Assembly (NCBI GenBank): GCA_902571975.1
Contig: CACGED010000005.1
Coordinates: forward strand, 1-53,306
Source: an uncultured Pelagibacteraceae bacterium
GTDB lineage: Bacteria; Pseudomonadota; Alphaproteobacteria; Pelagibacterales; Pelagibacteraceae
DNA: 53,306 nucleotides
Reading direction: 5' to 3'
The notes under the pieces are model-generated. The model did not search any database, had not been told where the DNA came from, and worked only from the letters and a program-made list of their open reading frames with translations. Each line of letters begins with the position of its first letter. Position 1 is the first letter of the stretch. This document shows, piece after piece, positions 23,867 through 33,241 of this stretch. A program made the translations under genes and the position numbers.

Positions 23867-25388
23867 TTTTTTTGAACAAAATATCTAATTTGTTCAATTT
23901 AAGACCTTTTTTTAGATAATTATTTTCTTTAATCGTTTCAAAATTAATTTTTTCCTCATTTATACCAAATAAACCTAAAACTTTTAGAGATGATGATGGT
24001 ATAATAGGATAAAGAAGTATAGTTACTTTTCTTATTAATTCCAAAGCAACATAAATAATAGTATTCATCCTTAATTTATCATTCTTTTTTTTCCAAGGTT
24101 CTTGATCGTTGAAATATTTATTTGCTGAAAATAGTTGTTCAACAATAAAATTGATATATGAATTAACATCTTGATTATCTGAATACATAATTAAATTATC
24201 ATAATATTTGGTGTATTGATTTAAAATAATTTTATCCTCCTCTGTTAGATCTTCTATAGCAGGAACTTCTAAGTTCGCATTCTTTTCACAAAACGCTAAA
24301 ACTCTTTGACACAAATTTCCATAATTATTAGCTAAATCACTATTAATACAAGACTCTAATTTTTCTTGTGAGATATTTCCGTCATTACCAAAAGAAACCT
24401 CTTTAATTAAATAATATCTTAAAGGATCTAGGCCATAATTATCTATAATCTCAAGTGGATCTAAAATGTTACCTTTAGATTTAGACATTTTTTCATCTCC
24501 TGAAAGTATCCATCCGTGGCCAAATACTCTTTTTGGGGGTTCTATATCTGCAGCCAATAAGAAAGCTGGCCAATAAATAGCATGAAATCTTAATATATCT
24601 TTTCCAATTAGATGTAGATCTGCGGGCCAAAAGGATTTGTACAAATCATCACTTTCATTTGGATAATTTAAAGCACTTAGATAATTTGTTAAAGCATCCA
24701 ACCAAACATAAATAACATGGTCTTTATTAGATGGAACTTTTATACCCCAATTAAAAGATTTTCTACTTACAGATAAATCTTTTAATCCTGATTTTACAAA
24801 ACTGATAACTTCATTTTTTCTTGTTTCAGGTAGTATAAAGTCTGGATTTTTATTATAAAACTCAACCAATTTATCTTGCCAATTTGATAATTTAAAAAAA
24901 TACGACTCTTCTTCCACCCACTCTACTTTTGAACCTGAACTAATTGATTTTTTTATACCGTCTAAATCTTCAATTTCACTTTCTGTGTAAAATGCTTCAT
25001 CTGATACTGAATACCAACCAGAGTACTTGGATAAGTAAATTTCACCTTTTTTTTCTAAAATATTCCAAAGATTTTCAACAGATTTAGCATGTCTTTTTTC
25101 AGTTGTTCTTATGAAATCATTATTAGATAAATTTAATGTGTCGGATAAATCTCTAAAGGTTTTGCTTATTTCATCACAAAATAATAAAGGATCCATTTTT
25201 TTTTTTTCTGCAGCTCGTTGTATTTTTTGTCCATGCTCATCAGTGCCTGTTAAAAAATAAACATTAAAACCCTGTATTCTTTTTAATCTTGCAAAAAAAT
25301 CAGCAATAATACTTGAATAAGCATGACCCATATGTGGCTTTGCAGATGGATAATAAATTGGTGTTGTAATGTAGTAATTTTTATTCAC
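23850..25388 (-). CDS. metG: Methionyl-tRNA synthetase
   Basis: This 512-residue class I synthetase charges tRNA-Met. It has the HIGH-like HMGHAYSS near 19-26, TGTDEHGQKIQ, the FGHGWIL element and KMSKSKGN near 302-309, plus an alpha-helical anticodon domain at the C-terminus. The insert around 123-160 has no zinc cysteines (YSVSDEAFYTESEIE), as in the alphaproteobacterial/mitochondrial type. There is no C-terminal dimerisation domain. It overlaps holB by 8 bases and tatD by 17. Confidence 0.97.
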   Translation of the reverse strand: MNKNYYITTPIYYPSAKPHMGHAYSSIIADFFARLKRIQGFNVYFLTGTDEHGQKIQRAAEKKKMDPLLFCDEISKTFRDLSDTLNLSNNDFIRTTEKRHAKSVENLWNILEKKGEIYLSKYSGWYSVSDEAFYTESEIEDLDGIKKSISSGSKVEWVEEESYFFKLSNWQDKLVEFYNKNPDFILPETRKNEVISFVKSGLKDLSVSRKSFNWGIKVPSNKDHVIYVWLDALTNYLSALNYPNESDDLYKSFWPADLHLIGKDILRFHAIYWPAFLLAADIEPPKRVFGHGWILSGDEKMSKSKGNILDPLEIIDNYGLDPLRYYLIKEVSFGNDGNISQEKLESCINSDLANNYGNLCQRVLAFCEKNANLEVPAIEDLTEEDKIILNQYTKYYDNLIMYSDNQDVNSYINFIVEQLFSANKYFNDQEPWKKKNDKLRMNTIIYVALELIRKVTILLYPIIPSSSLKVLGLFGINEEKINFETIKENNYLKKGLKLNKLDILFKKIEKND

Positions 25389-26301
25389 TTAATAATTTAT
25401 CATTAAATTCTAGAAAAAAAGACTCAAAATCTAAGTTATATTTTTTAACAAAAGAAAGTTTTAGGTAAAAATATTTTTTTATTTTAAATGAAATTTTCTT
25501 AGAGATATTTATATTTTTATAGAAAAAAAGTTCAATAAATAAATTTAAATATTCTTTTATAAAATCATTAGATGTATATGATTTATTTTTTATTATATAG
25601 GCCAATAGATTCTCTATAGAGTTATCTTTGATTGATAAATCATTACTTTCTAAAAAGTTCACTAATGATATTAAAAAGGATGGAGAGTTGTAATTGTTTA
25701 TAAAATCTAAATTTATATCTTTATATATATCAGCTTCAAAGTGGTAATTCACAATCTCAATTACTTCTGAATTTAGTAAATTTAATTTAAATTCTAAACA
25801 TCTTGATTTAATAGTTTCCAAAACCTTAAATTCTGAGTTATTGATTAAAATAAAGTGTATTTTGTTATTAGGTTCTTCAATTGATTTTAATAACGCATTA
25901 GCAGAATTAATTCCTAATAGATTAACATTTTCAATAATTATAAACCTTCTATTATTGTTAAAAGAAGTTTGATTTGTGAATTTAATCATTTCTCTAATTT
26001 GATCTATATCAATTATTTTTTTATCATTTTTCCGGTAAATTTTGAGAACATTGGGATGAGTGTTCGAAGATATAAGTTTAGATATATTATTACTCAAATT
26101 ATATTCATAATTATTTAAATTATAAGATTGTTTGTTCTCTTTAAAATAAAAATAATTTAAAAAATGATTTACAAATAATTTTTTGCCAATACCTTTCGGA
26201 CCATTTAATAAAATTTTATTGGGAAATTTTTGTATCTGGTCAAGATAAATAAAGTTATTAAAAATAGGCTTATGACCAATCATTTTACTTATCTCACTCA
26301 T
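25381..26301 (-). CDS. holB: DNA polymerase III delta' subunit
   Basis: This 306-residue clamp-loader subunit has a weak Walker A, GPKGIGKKLF near 34-43, and a SANALLKSIEEP sensor region near 133-144. The zinc-binding cysteines of typical delta' are absent. The C-terminus is AT-biased and poorly conserved, as often in SAR11. Its place between tmk and metG is the usual alphaproteobacterial order, which supports the call. It overlaps metG and abuts tmk. Its ATPase site is probably inactive, in line with the family. Confidence 0.85.
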   Translation of the reverse strand: MSEISKMIGHKPIFNNFIYLDQIQKFPNKILLNGPKGIGKKLFVNHFLNYFYFKENKQSYNLNNYEYNLSNNISKLISSNTHPNVLKIYRKNDKKIIDIDQIREMIKFTNQTSFNNNRRFIIIENVNLLGINSANALLKSIEEPNNKIHFILINNSEFKVLETIKSRCLEFKLNLLNSEVIEIVNYHFEADIYKDINLDFINNYNSPSFLISLVNFLESNDLSIKDNSIENLLAYIIKNKSYTSNDFIKEYLNLFIELFFYKNINISKKISFKIKKYFYLKLSFVKKYNLDFESFFLEFNDKLLSE

Positions 26302-26925
26302 TTACTTTATAATTTTATCAATTTTGTTAATTAATTTATTTTCAATTATTTTTAAATTGTCTTTATTGGTATCTAAAATTAAGTATTTAGATTTGTTTTT
26401 ATTTGCAATTTTTAAAAAACCTTTTTGAACTTTATTATAAAAATTATAATTAAAATTATCGTATTTATTTTTATTTTTTCTCAACTTTAATCTATTAAGC
26501 ATATTATTTTTATTTACAATACTTAAGAAAGTAAAATTTGGTCTTATATTACCTAATAAAAAGTTATTCATTTTTAAAATTAAATCTTTATCTAGTTTCA
26601 TTCCATAATGTTGATAGGATAATGTAGAGTCAATAAATCTGTCAATTAATATAACTTTTTTTTTATAATTTTTTTTTAGAATTTTATCTACATTTTCTGA
26701 TCTAGATGCCATTAGCAAAAATAAATCTGTTTTATTGCTTAATGCTGATTTTTTATTTAGCATTAAAGATCTTAGTTTCTCAGATAGATTTGTGCCACCT
26801 GGTTCTCTAAAGGAAACATACCTAATTTTTTTTTTTTTTAAATATTTAATTGTTTTTTTTAAGCTGGTGGATTTTCCAGAAGCTTCTATACCTTCAAATA
26901 CTAAGATGGGATATTTAGACATCAC
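26302..26925 (-). CDS. tmk: Thymidylate kinase
   Basis: This 207-residue enzyme phosphorylates dTMP to dTDP. It has the P-loop GIEASGKST at 12-20, FREPGGTNLSEKLR (about 40-53) with the DR(E/Y)-type motif DRFIDSTLSYQHYG, and LRKNKNKYD in the lid region. The order dacC-tmk-holB-metG is standard in this group. It overlaps dacC by 11 bases. A start at residue 2 is as likely as the one given, because the protein begins Met-Met. Confidence 0.95.
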   Translation of the reverse strand: MMSKYPILVFEGIEASGKSTSLKKTIKYLKKKKIRYVSFREPGGTNLSEKLRSLMLNKKSALSNKTDLFLLMASRSENVDKILKKNYKKKVILIDRFIDSTLSYQHYGMKLDKDLILKMNNFLLGNIRPNFTFLSIVNKNNMLNRLKLRKNKNKYDNFNYNFYNKVQKGFLKIANKNKSKYLILDTNKDNLKIIENKLINKIDKIIK

Positions 26926-28069
26926 CCCATATTAGGAAATTTATGGAAGAAATAAACCTAGAGAAAATATTTTGTCTTTTTACGTCTTCAAAAGCTAATA
27001 GATCGTATTCGCCTATTTGTTCATCTTTATATGATATTTTAATTTTGCCTATTATGTCATTTTTCAATATTGGTGCTTTTAAAGGACCTTGATAATTGAC
27101 TGATACTTTTAGATATTTTTTTTTAGCTTTTGGAATTGTTTGATAAACATCTTCATTAATATATGATCTAATTGTTTTTTTTGTTCCTTGCCAAACATCT
27201 AATTCATCAAATATTTCATCTTTTTTTGCAATATTGATTGTATCAAAATTTGTTAAACCATATGTTAGTAATTTAAGTGACTGTTTTGATCTTTCATTTT
27301 TTGAAACAAAACCACTTCCAACTGCAATTATTCTCCTATCATTTCTTTTAATTGTTGAAGCAAGTGAATATTTTTCATACGCAAGATATCCAGTCTTTAT
27401 TCCATCCACTCCTATATTTTTATAAAGCAATGGGTTTCTATTGCCCTGTTTGATTGGTTCTCCACCTGTTCTATCCCAAGTAAATTCAGTCTCTTTGTAA
27501 TATTCATAATAATTTGGGTAATTTTTTATCAAATAATTAGACATAATTAATATATCTCTAACTGTTGATAAATTATCTGGAGCATTTATTCCTGATGAAT
27601 TTGAAAAGTTAGTATTTTCCATACCAATTTCTTTTGCCTTTTCAGTCATCATAATTGCAAACTCTTCTTCTGTGCCAGCAATACCTTCGGCAAGAGCAAT
27701 ACAAGCATCATTGCCTGACGAAACAATAATACCTCTTAATAAATTTTCTACAGTTATTTCATCTCCAACCATAATAAACATCGATGAATACCCTGCTTGT
27801 GACAATCTCCATGCATTTTCAGATACTAAAAATTTTTCATCTAATGATAACTCACCGCTTTTAAGTAAATCAAAAACTATAATCGAAGTCATAATTTTAG
27901 TCATAGACGCAGGAAAAATTTGTCGGTCGGCATCCTTTTCATACAATATTTTTCCAGATAAATAATCTTGCACAATAGCAGTTCTCGCATTTACATCGAA
28001 ATTAGCAAAGACTGGTTTTATAAAAAAAGATAAAAATATCAAAATCAATGATAAATTTTTTATTCTCAT
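26915..28069 (-). CDS. dacC: D-alanyl-D-alanine carboxypeptidase (PBP5/6 type)
   Basis: This 384-residue periplasmic enzyme trims the terminal D-alanine from peptidoglycan peptides. A signal peptide ends near FANF (about 22). The active-site motifs are SMTK (55-58) with nucleophile Ser55, SGN in SSGNDAC (about 117), and KTG in GIKTGYLA (about 225). A beta-rich C-terminal domain follows, with an amphipathic end that may dock to the membrane. It overlaps the RlpA-like gene and tmk, in the order mltB-rlpA-dacC-tmk. Confidence 0.94.
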   Translation of the reverse strand: MRIKNLSLILIFLSFFIKPVFANFDVNARTAIVQDYLSGKILYEKDADRQIFPASMTKIMTSIIVFDLLKSGELSLDEKFLVSENAWRLSQAGYSSMFIMVGDEITVENLLRGIIVSSGNDACIALAEGIAGTEEEFAIMMTEKAKEIGMENTNFSNSSGINAPDNLSTVRDILIMSNYLIKNYPNYYEYYKETEFTWDRTGGEPIKQGNRNPLLYKNIGVDGIKTGYLAYEKYSLASTIKRNDRRIIAVGSGFVSKNERSKQSLKLLTYGLTNFDTINIAKKDEIFDELDVWQGTKKTIRSYINEDVYQTIPKAKKKYLKVSVNYQGPLKAPILKNDIIGKIKISYKDEQIGEYDLLAFEDVKRQNIFSRFISSINFLIWGDV

Positions 28070-28893
28070 AGTTTAATTATTTCAATACTATCAAAATCAA
28101 GATTTTCGATATTATGAAATCCTTTCTTTAATTTCTCAAAATCTTTATAAGGTCCTTTATAAACTCTAAAATTATTTTGTGACAACTTTTTGATTAAGAT
28201 ATTCTCAATATTATATTCTTCAAATAACCTGTTTTTTAACATAATAGCTGAGTCTTCAAAATAAAAATCTGCAAATTTAATTATATAATTAAAATTTGTT
28301 ACAAAATTCTCAGTATCAGATTCTTTTTTTTCTGTTTTAATACTTATACTTTGAATCATTATGTCGTCTACTGGAGCTTTATTGGCAACCTCTTTTTCTT
28401 CATCAAAAGTTTTAACATCATTTGCAACATACAAATTATTAGAATTGATTGTTTCAATAAATATATAAGGTTCATTAGGATTTATTGATAATTCATTAAC
28501 AATTCTACTAGTAATTACTGAATTGTAAAAGATAGGTAAAACTGTTTTATTTTGAACAACAGTTATTAATGATTTTCCATTTATTATATTTGTTATTCTA
28601 ACTGGCGTTCCATTAGGGAGATTTGGACTTAATATATTAATTGATGCATTATCTAATTTATATTCTAATGAGTTATTTACATCCTCACTGTATATTAAAG
28701 CAAAACCTTTGTTAGAATAAACAATATTAATTAAATCTTTTTTATTATTTATTTCTTGGATTTCTTTAATTTCTTCTTTTTGAACAACATTTTTATTATC
28801 TTTAGGTTTATTTTTAATATTTATGTTTTCTGAGTGATGTTCACAAGCAAATATAGTTAAAAATATAAGGTATAAAAAATATTTAAATTGCAT
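28066..28893 (-). CDS. RlpA-like SPOR-domain lipoprotein, degenerate barrel
   Basis: This 275-residue protein has a lipobox FACE, so Cys17 is the predicted anchor. The middle part (about 90-140) aligns with the RlpA double-psi barrel: LPNGTPVRITNIINGKSLITVV. The catalytic part that normally reads NDRGPF...RIIDLS is replaced by QNKTVLPIFYNSVITSRIVNELS, so lytic transglycosylase activity is doubtful. A C-terminal SPOR domain (about 200-275) can bind denuded glycan at septa. Neighbours mltB and dacC are also peptidoglycan enzymes, and the overlap of 4 bases with dacC supports a shared role. Confidence 0.75.
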   Translation of the reverse strand: MQFKYFLYLIFLTIFACEHHSENINIKNKPKDNKNVVQKEEIKEIQEINNKKDLINIVYSNKGFALIYSEDVNNSLEYKLDNASINILSPNLPNGTPVRITNIINGKSLITVVQNKTVLPIFYNSVITSRIVNELSINPNEPYIFIETINSNNLYVANDVKTFDEEKEVANKAPVDDIMIQSISIKTEKKESDTENFVTNFNYIIKFADFYFEDSAIMLKNRLFEEYNIENILIKKLSQNNFRVYKGPYKDFEKLKKGFHNIENLDFDSIEIIKL

Positions 28894-29881
28894 TCTTAAA
28901 TTTACTTTTTAATGTGCATACTGCCAATGCAAATCTTAAAGATCTATTCCATTTTAAAATTAATTCATAATTATCAAATACTACATAAGCTGGGGTTAAT
29001 TGATTTGCATCTGGAATAATATCATAATCCGGGGTTACTAGTGCTGCTTTTAAATTATCAAGATCATTAAGAATTTTACTATTTTTAATGTACTTTTTTA
29101 AATAGGAAATTTTATTTTTATGATTAATTTTTTTTGCGGATGTATTTAGATATTTATGTGGCGTTTCATTAATAAGCTCAACCTTGAAAAAACATGGAGC
29201 GCTGTTATCCCATCCTATTTTATTTAAGTAATTAGCTGCAGATGCAAATGAGTCTTCGATACTCTTTAAATTTATAGTTTCATCCTTATTATAATCAATT
29301 GCATAATTTTTAATAGTAGAGGGCATGAATTGGAAATTACCAAATGCACCTGCCCATGATCCTAAATATTTATTTGGATTTACAATTCCATTATCAAACA
29401 AGATTAGAAGAGTTATGAGTTCTGAGGTAAAAAATTCACTTCTTCTTTTATCATAACTTAAAGTTGCTAAAGATGAGACTATATCCATTTTTCCTAAATA
29501 ATTACCAAAATTTGTTTCAATTCCCATCAGTGACAAGAGTAAATTTCTATCTACAGAAAATTCACGAGCGATTTTATCAATTACTTCTTTATTTATGTTA
29601 TAGATTTTTATTCCAGAGTTAACTTTTTTAATACTGGTTCTTTTAGAGATATAAGTTTTAGTGTCTTCATAAAATTCTGGTTGATATCTGTCATATTTAA
29701 TAACATTTTTTAAAAAAGAAGATTTACCAACAGTATTTTCAATTGTATTCTGACTCACGCCTCTTTCTAAAGCAATCAATTTAAATTTCTCTTTCCACTT
29801 TTCGAATTCAGTGTCATTCGCATAAGCATTGAAATTTATGATAACAAAAAGAAAAAAAACACAAATTTTAATTTTTTTCAT
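28883..29881 (-). CDS. mltB: Lytic murein transglycosylase (MltB type)
   Basis: This 332-residue protein has a signal peptide ending near NAYA (about 21) and the MltB core: FSVDRNLLLSLMGIETNFG with catalytic Glu122, a DIVSSLATLSYD segment, and GSWAGAFGNFQFMPSTI with the transglycosylase signature. It cleaves peptidoglycan glycan strands to 1,6-anhydro ends. No lipobox is seen, so it is probably periplasmic. The gene overlaps the RlpA-like gene by 11 bases and rarD by 14 bases. Confidence 0.93.
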   Translation of the reverse strand: MKKIKICVFFLFVIINFNAYANDTEFEKWKEKFKLIALERGVSQNTIENTVGKSSFLKNVIKYDRYQPEFYEDTKTYISKRTSIKKVNSGIKIYNINKEVIDKIAREFSVDRNLLLSLMGIETNFGNYLGKMDIVSSLATLSYDKRRSEFFTSELITLLILFDNGIVNPNKYLGSWAGAFGNFQFMPSTIKNYAIDYNKDETINLKSIEDSFASAANYLNKIGWDNSAPCFFKVELINETPHKYLNTSAKKINHKNKISYLKKYIKNSKILNDLDNLKAALVTPDYDIIPDANQLTPAYVVFDNYELILKWNRSLRFALAVCTLKSKFKNAI

Positions 29882-30749
29882 AAATATCTTTCAAATATAT
29901 AAATACAGCAATCCATATTAAAATAAAACTAACTAACTGATTTATATTAAATTGCTCATTATAAATGAAAAAACCAAGTATAAATTGCAAAGTAGGAGTA
30001 ATATAAAAAATCATTCCAGCAGGTCCTAGTCCTGCTAATTCTACGCCTCTTACATACAAAAAAAGAGGAATCACCGTCATTGGTCCAGCTAACATTAATA
30101 GTGGCATCAAGGAGGGATTTGATAGACTGAAATCGTTGTAATTATTAATACTAATAAAATAAAATGTAACTAATGCAAAAGGTAGTATGTATAAACTTTC
30201 AATAAGAAGACCTATATCAGTTTCAACATTAATTTTTTTTCTGAACAGATTATAAAAACTCCAACTCAAAGCCACAATTAAACCTACCCATGGAATTGAA
30301 TTAAAATCTAATAGTAATAAATAGCTAACTGAAATAATTACTAAAAATATTGAAATTTTACCTTTTTTTGTGATCGGCTCTTTAAAAAAAAAATTTCCTA
30401 GAAAAACACTTATTATTGGCATTATAAAATAACCAAAACTAGCATCAATTATTTTATCAACACTAACAGCGTAGATCCAAACTCCCCAATTAATAAATAT
30501 TAAAAAGCCTGAGATAAAGAGTATTAATAATTTTTTTTTATCTTTAAGAATTTTTTTAAAAATATTCCATTTAGAAAATAAAAAAGTAGTAACTATTAAT
30601 AAAAAAGCTGTCCAAACACTTCTATGAATTAATACTTCTACATGTCCTGCAAAAGAAATATATTTGAAGTAAATAACACCAAAAAAACCCCACCAAAAAG
30701 AACCAAAGGATGTAAGCAAAACTCCTTTATTAAAATTTTTTTTGGTCAT
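29868..30749 (-). CDS. rarD: RarD-like EamA transporter
   Basis: This 293-residue protein has ten membrane helices. The RarD traits are SFGSFWWGFFGVIYFKYI at the N-terminus, IHRSVWTAFLL, INWGVWIYAVSVDKIIDASFGYFI with the signature WGxxIYAV...ASFGYF, a short C-terminal half, and GLGPAGMIFYITPTLQF. RarD proteins are permeases of the DMT superfamily with unknown natural substrates. Its start faces tRNA-Ser across 84 bases that contain an 8-base-arm palindrome. Confidence 0.85.
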   Translation of the reverse strand: MTKKNFNKGVLLTSFGSFWWGFFGVIYFKYISFAGHVEVLIHRSVWTAFLLIVTTFLFSKWNIFKKILKDKKKLLILFISGFLIFINWGVWIYAVSVDKIIDASFGYFIMPIISVFLGNFFFKEPITKKGKISIFLVIISVSYLLLLDFNSIPWVGLIVALSWSFYNLFRKKINVETDIGLLIESLYILPFALVTFYFISINNYNDFSLSNPSLMPLLMLAGPMTVIPLFLYVRGVELAGLGPAGMIFYITPTLQFILGFFIYNEQFNINQLVSFILIWIAVFIYLKDIYEKN

Positions 30750-30769
30750 TTTTAAATATTTGAATATTT

Positions 30770-30788
30770 TGACTTAATACTTAAGTCA
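30770..30788. repeat. Palindrome TGACTTAA-TAC-TTAAGTCA
   Basis: Perfect 8-base arms (30770-30777 and 30781-30788) flank a 3-base centre. The site lies 20 bases upstream of rarD and 45 bases upstream of tRNA-Ser. It could be an operator for rarD, or part of a terminator on either strand. No matching site elsewhere was noticed. Confidence 0.4.
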
Positions 30789-30833
30789 TTTTATTGTTGA
30801 AATATATATTAATAATAATAAAACCTTGCACAC

Positions 30834-30923
30834 GGAGAGATGGCTGAGCGGTTGAAAGCATCGGTCTTGAAAACCGACAAAGGGGCAACTCTTTCCTGGG
30901 TTCGAATCCCAGTCTCTCCGCCA
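30834..30923 (+). tRNA. tRNA-Ser (TGA)
   Basis: It runs from GGAGAGATGGCTGAGC to CCA (30921-30923, encoded). The acceptor GGAGAGA pairs with TCTCTCC. The anticodon arm CGGTC-TTGAAAA-CCG carries TGA. The variable arm is long, AGGGGCAACTCTT, as expected for serine. The T arm is CTGGGTTCGAATCCCAG. It lies one base from sdhE. Confidence 0.97.
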
Positions 30924-30924
30924 T

Positions 30925-31170
30925 TCATTTAAAATCAATCAACATTTTTAATATTTTATTATTTTTAAATATCATTTCCTTCTTCGAAATTTTAATAATG
31001 TCTTCATCATTCATATTAACTAATTTATCTAGATCCACTAAATCATCAAATGATAATGAGTCAATAATAGATTCAACAAAACCACCGACAAATATATCCA
31101 TTTCTTTTGTGCCCCGGTATTGAGATCTATAAATAATCTTATTAATTAAATTTTGTTTGTTTGAATTCAT
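30925..31170 (-). CDS. sdhE: FAD assembly factor SdhE
   Basis: This 81-residue protein matches the SdhE/DUF339 family. It contains IIYRSQYRGTKEMDIFVGGF, with the Arg-Gly-x-x-Glu motif needed for covalent flavinylation of succinate dehydrogenase. Length and helical character fit. The gene ends one base from tRNA-Ser, and its start is separated from divergent recG by 28 bases. An alphaproteobacterial order of sdhE beside recG is common. Confidence 0.9.
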   Translation of the reverse strand: MNSNKQNLINKIIYRSQYRGTKEMDIFVGGFVESIIDSLSFDDLVDLDKLVNMNDEDIIKISKKEMIFKNNKILKMLIDFK

Positions 31171-31198
31171 TGTTTATAAACATATATATATATATTTA

Positions 31199-33241
31199 AT
31201 GAATAATTTTGAATATTTATTGTCACCTATTAATAAAATTAAAGGCGTTGGTAAAAAAACATTAAGTTCATTCAACAAAAAAAAAATTTTTACAATTTTT
31301 GACTTATTATGGCATTTACCTATATCAAGAATTGAAACCGCTGAAGATACAGAGATTGATGATTTACAGGTAGGAAAAAATTACAATATAAAAGTTATAC
31401 CACTTAAATATAATTTTCCGCGAATTAGAAATTTACCCAATAAAGTATTATGTGAAAAAAATGGAGTAAAATTAGACTGTATTTTTTTTAATACTTACGA
31501 AGGATATATAAAAAAATTACTACCCTTAAATGAAGAAATAATAATACATGGAAAAGCTAATAATTTTAAAAATAAATTTCAATTTGTAAACCCAACAATG
31601 AAAAAGACAAATAATTTAAATCTTATAAATGAAGATATTAAATATAGTCTTTCAGATGGGCTAAAATTAAATAAATATAATAAAGTAATAAATAGTGTTT
31701 TACAAAATTTACCTGAATTAGAAGAATGGTTGCCAAAAGAAGTGTTGAGTTTATTTGATAATGTATCCTGGAAGGAATGTATTATCAAAATTCATAAGGA
31801 AGAAATTAAAAAAATTAGAGATACAAAATATTTTAAAAGACTTGTTTTTGATGAGATATTTGCAAATTTTTTACTTTCCTCTGATGTCAGAAATAAAATT
31901 AAAAAAATAAAAAAAAAAAATAAGATTTTAGATTTTAAGTATCAAAATAGACTAATTGGAAATTTAAAATTTAAACTTACAGCTGATCAAATAACTTCAT
32001 TAAAAAATATAAATAAAGATATGGCTTCAAAACAAAAAATGTTTAGATTATTACAAGGAGATGTAGGATCAGGAAAAACAATAGTATCTGTAATAGCTGC
32101 ATTAAATGTCATAAAAGCAGGCTATCAAGTTGCAATAATGGCTCCAACTGAAATATTGGCTATTCAACATTATAAATTTATATTAGAAAACTTTAAAACC
32201 TTTTGTAATCCAGAAATATTAACTGGTAAAACTGAGTATAAAAAAAGAAAAAATATTTTAAATGATCTATTAAATAATAAAATTGATATTTTAATTGGTA
32301 CGCATTCTCTTTTTCAAGAAAAAATTACTTACTTTAATTTGGGTTTAATTATTATTGATGAACAACATAAATTTGGTGTTAATCAAAGAAAAAAACTGTC
32401 AGATAAAGGAGGCAAAGATTGCGATGTACTAGTTATGTCAGCAACTCCCATTCCAAGAACTATGATGATGACTATTTATGGGGACATGGATATTTCTTTA
32501 ATAAAATCTAAACCAAAAACTAGAAAACCAACTAAAACATATAGTAAAAATGAGAGTAAAATAAATGAAGTTATTAATTTTATTAAAAGTGAAATTTCAA
32601 AAAAAAATCAAGTGTTTTGGGTTTGTCCACTTATCAAAGAATCAAAAAAGATTGACCATCAATCTGCTATAGAGAAATATAAATATTTAAGTAAAATTTT
32701 TAATGACAAGGTTGATATTGTTCATGGAGCAATGAGTAAGGAAGAAAAAGATAAAGTATTGAATAAGTTTAATGATAGAAAGGTAGATATATTGGTTTCA
32801 ACTACAGTAATAGAAGTTGGCATCGATTTTCCAAATGCTAATGTAATAGTCATTGAAAATTCAAATAAATACGGTTTATCTCAGCTACATCAATTGAGAG
32901 GACGGGTTGGCAGAGGAAACAAAGAGTCATCATGTATACTTATGTTTAAAGCAGGACTGAGTGAAAATGCTCGTAAGAGAATAACAATTCTCAAGGATAC
33001 TAATGATGGTTTTAAAATAGCTGAGGAAGACTTAAAAATTAGAGGATATGGCGATATTTTAGGATTTAAGCAAAGTGGTTTAAAAAAATACAATCTAGCA
33101 GATCCTATTCAACACAAAGATCTTTTCGATATTGCGGAAAAGCAGATTAAAAAAATTGAAAATAATAATATTAAAATAAATAACTTTAATAAGCTTATCA
33201 AACTTTACGACAAGGTTGCTGTAATTAATGAGACTATTTAG
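31199..33241 (+). CDS. recG: ATP-dependent DNA helicase RecG
   Basis: The start at 31199 (MNNFEYLLSP) is chosen because an upstream in-frame ATG would overlap sdhE and add non-conserved residues. The 680-residue protein has an N-terminal wedge/OB domain, Walker A GDVGSGKT, DEQHKFG, SATPIPRTMMMT, and the C-terminal helicase motifs STTVIEVGIDFPN and QLRGRVGRG. RecG reverses stalled replication forks and resolves branched DNA. There is no clear ribosome binding site; an AT repeat (31183-31194) lies upstream. It overlaps the convergent DUF502 gene by 8 bases. Confidence 0.96.
   Translation: MNNFEYLLSPINKIKGVGKKTLSSFNKKKIFTIFDLLWHLPISRIETAEDTEIDDLQVGKNYNIKVIPLKYNFPRIRNLPNKVLCEKNGVKLDCIFFNTYEGYIKKLLPLNEEIIIHGKANNFKNKFQFVNPTMKKTNNLNLINEDIKYSLSDGLKLNKYNKVINSVLQNLPELEEWLPKEVLSLFDNVSWKECIIKIHKEEIKKIRDTKYFKRLVFDEIFANFLLSSDVRNKIKKIKKKNKILDFKYQNRLIGNLKFKLTADQITSLKNINKDMASKQKMFRLLQGDVGSGKTIVSVIAALNVIKAGYQVAIMAPTEILAIQHYKFILENFKTFCNPEILTGKTEYKKRKNILNDLLNNKIDILIGTHSLFQEKITYFNLGLIIIDEQHKFGVNQRKKLSDKGGKDCDVLVMSATPIPRTMMMTIYGDMDISLIKSKPKTRKPTKTYSKNESKINEVINFIKSEISKKNQVFWVCPLIKESKKIDHQSAIEKYKYLSKIFNDKVDIVHGAMSKEEKDKVLNKFNDRKVDILVSTTVIEVGIDFPNANVIVIENSNKYGLSQLHQLRGRVGRGNKESSCILMFKAGLSENARKRITILKDTNDGFKIAEEDLKIRGYGDILGFKQSGLKKYNLADPIQHKDLFDIAEKQIKKIENNNIKINNFNKLIKLYDKVAVINETI

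Noticed and set aside
26302..26925. Alternative start for tmk at the second Met
   Set aside because: The two starts differ by one residue and nothing in the sequence decides between them.
31183..31194. AT dinucleotide run before recG as a phase-variable switch
   Set aside because: It is short and lies in very AT-rich DNA; nothing shows variation.
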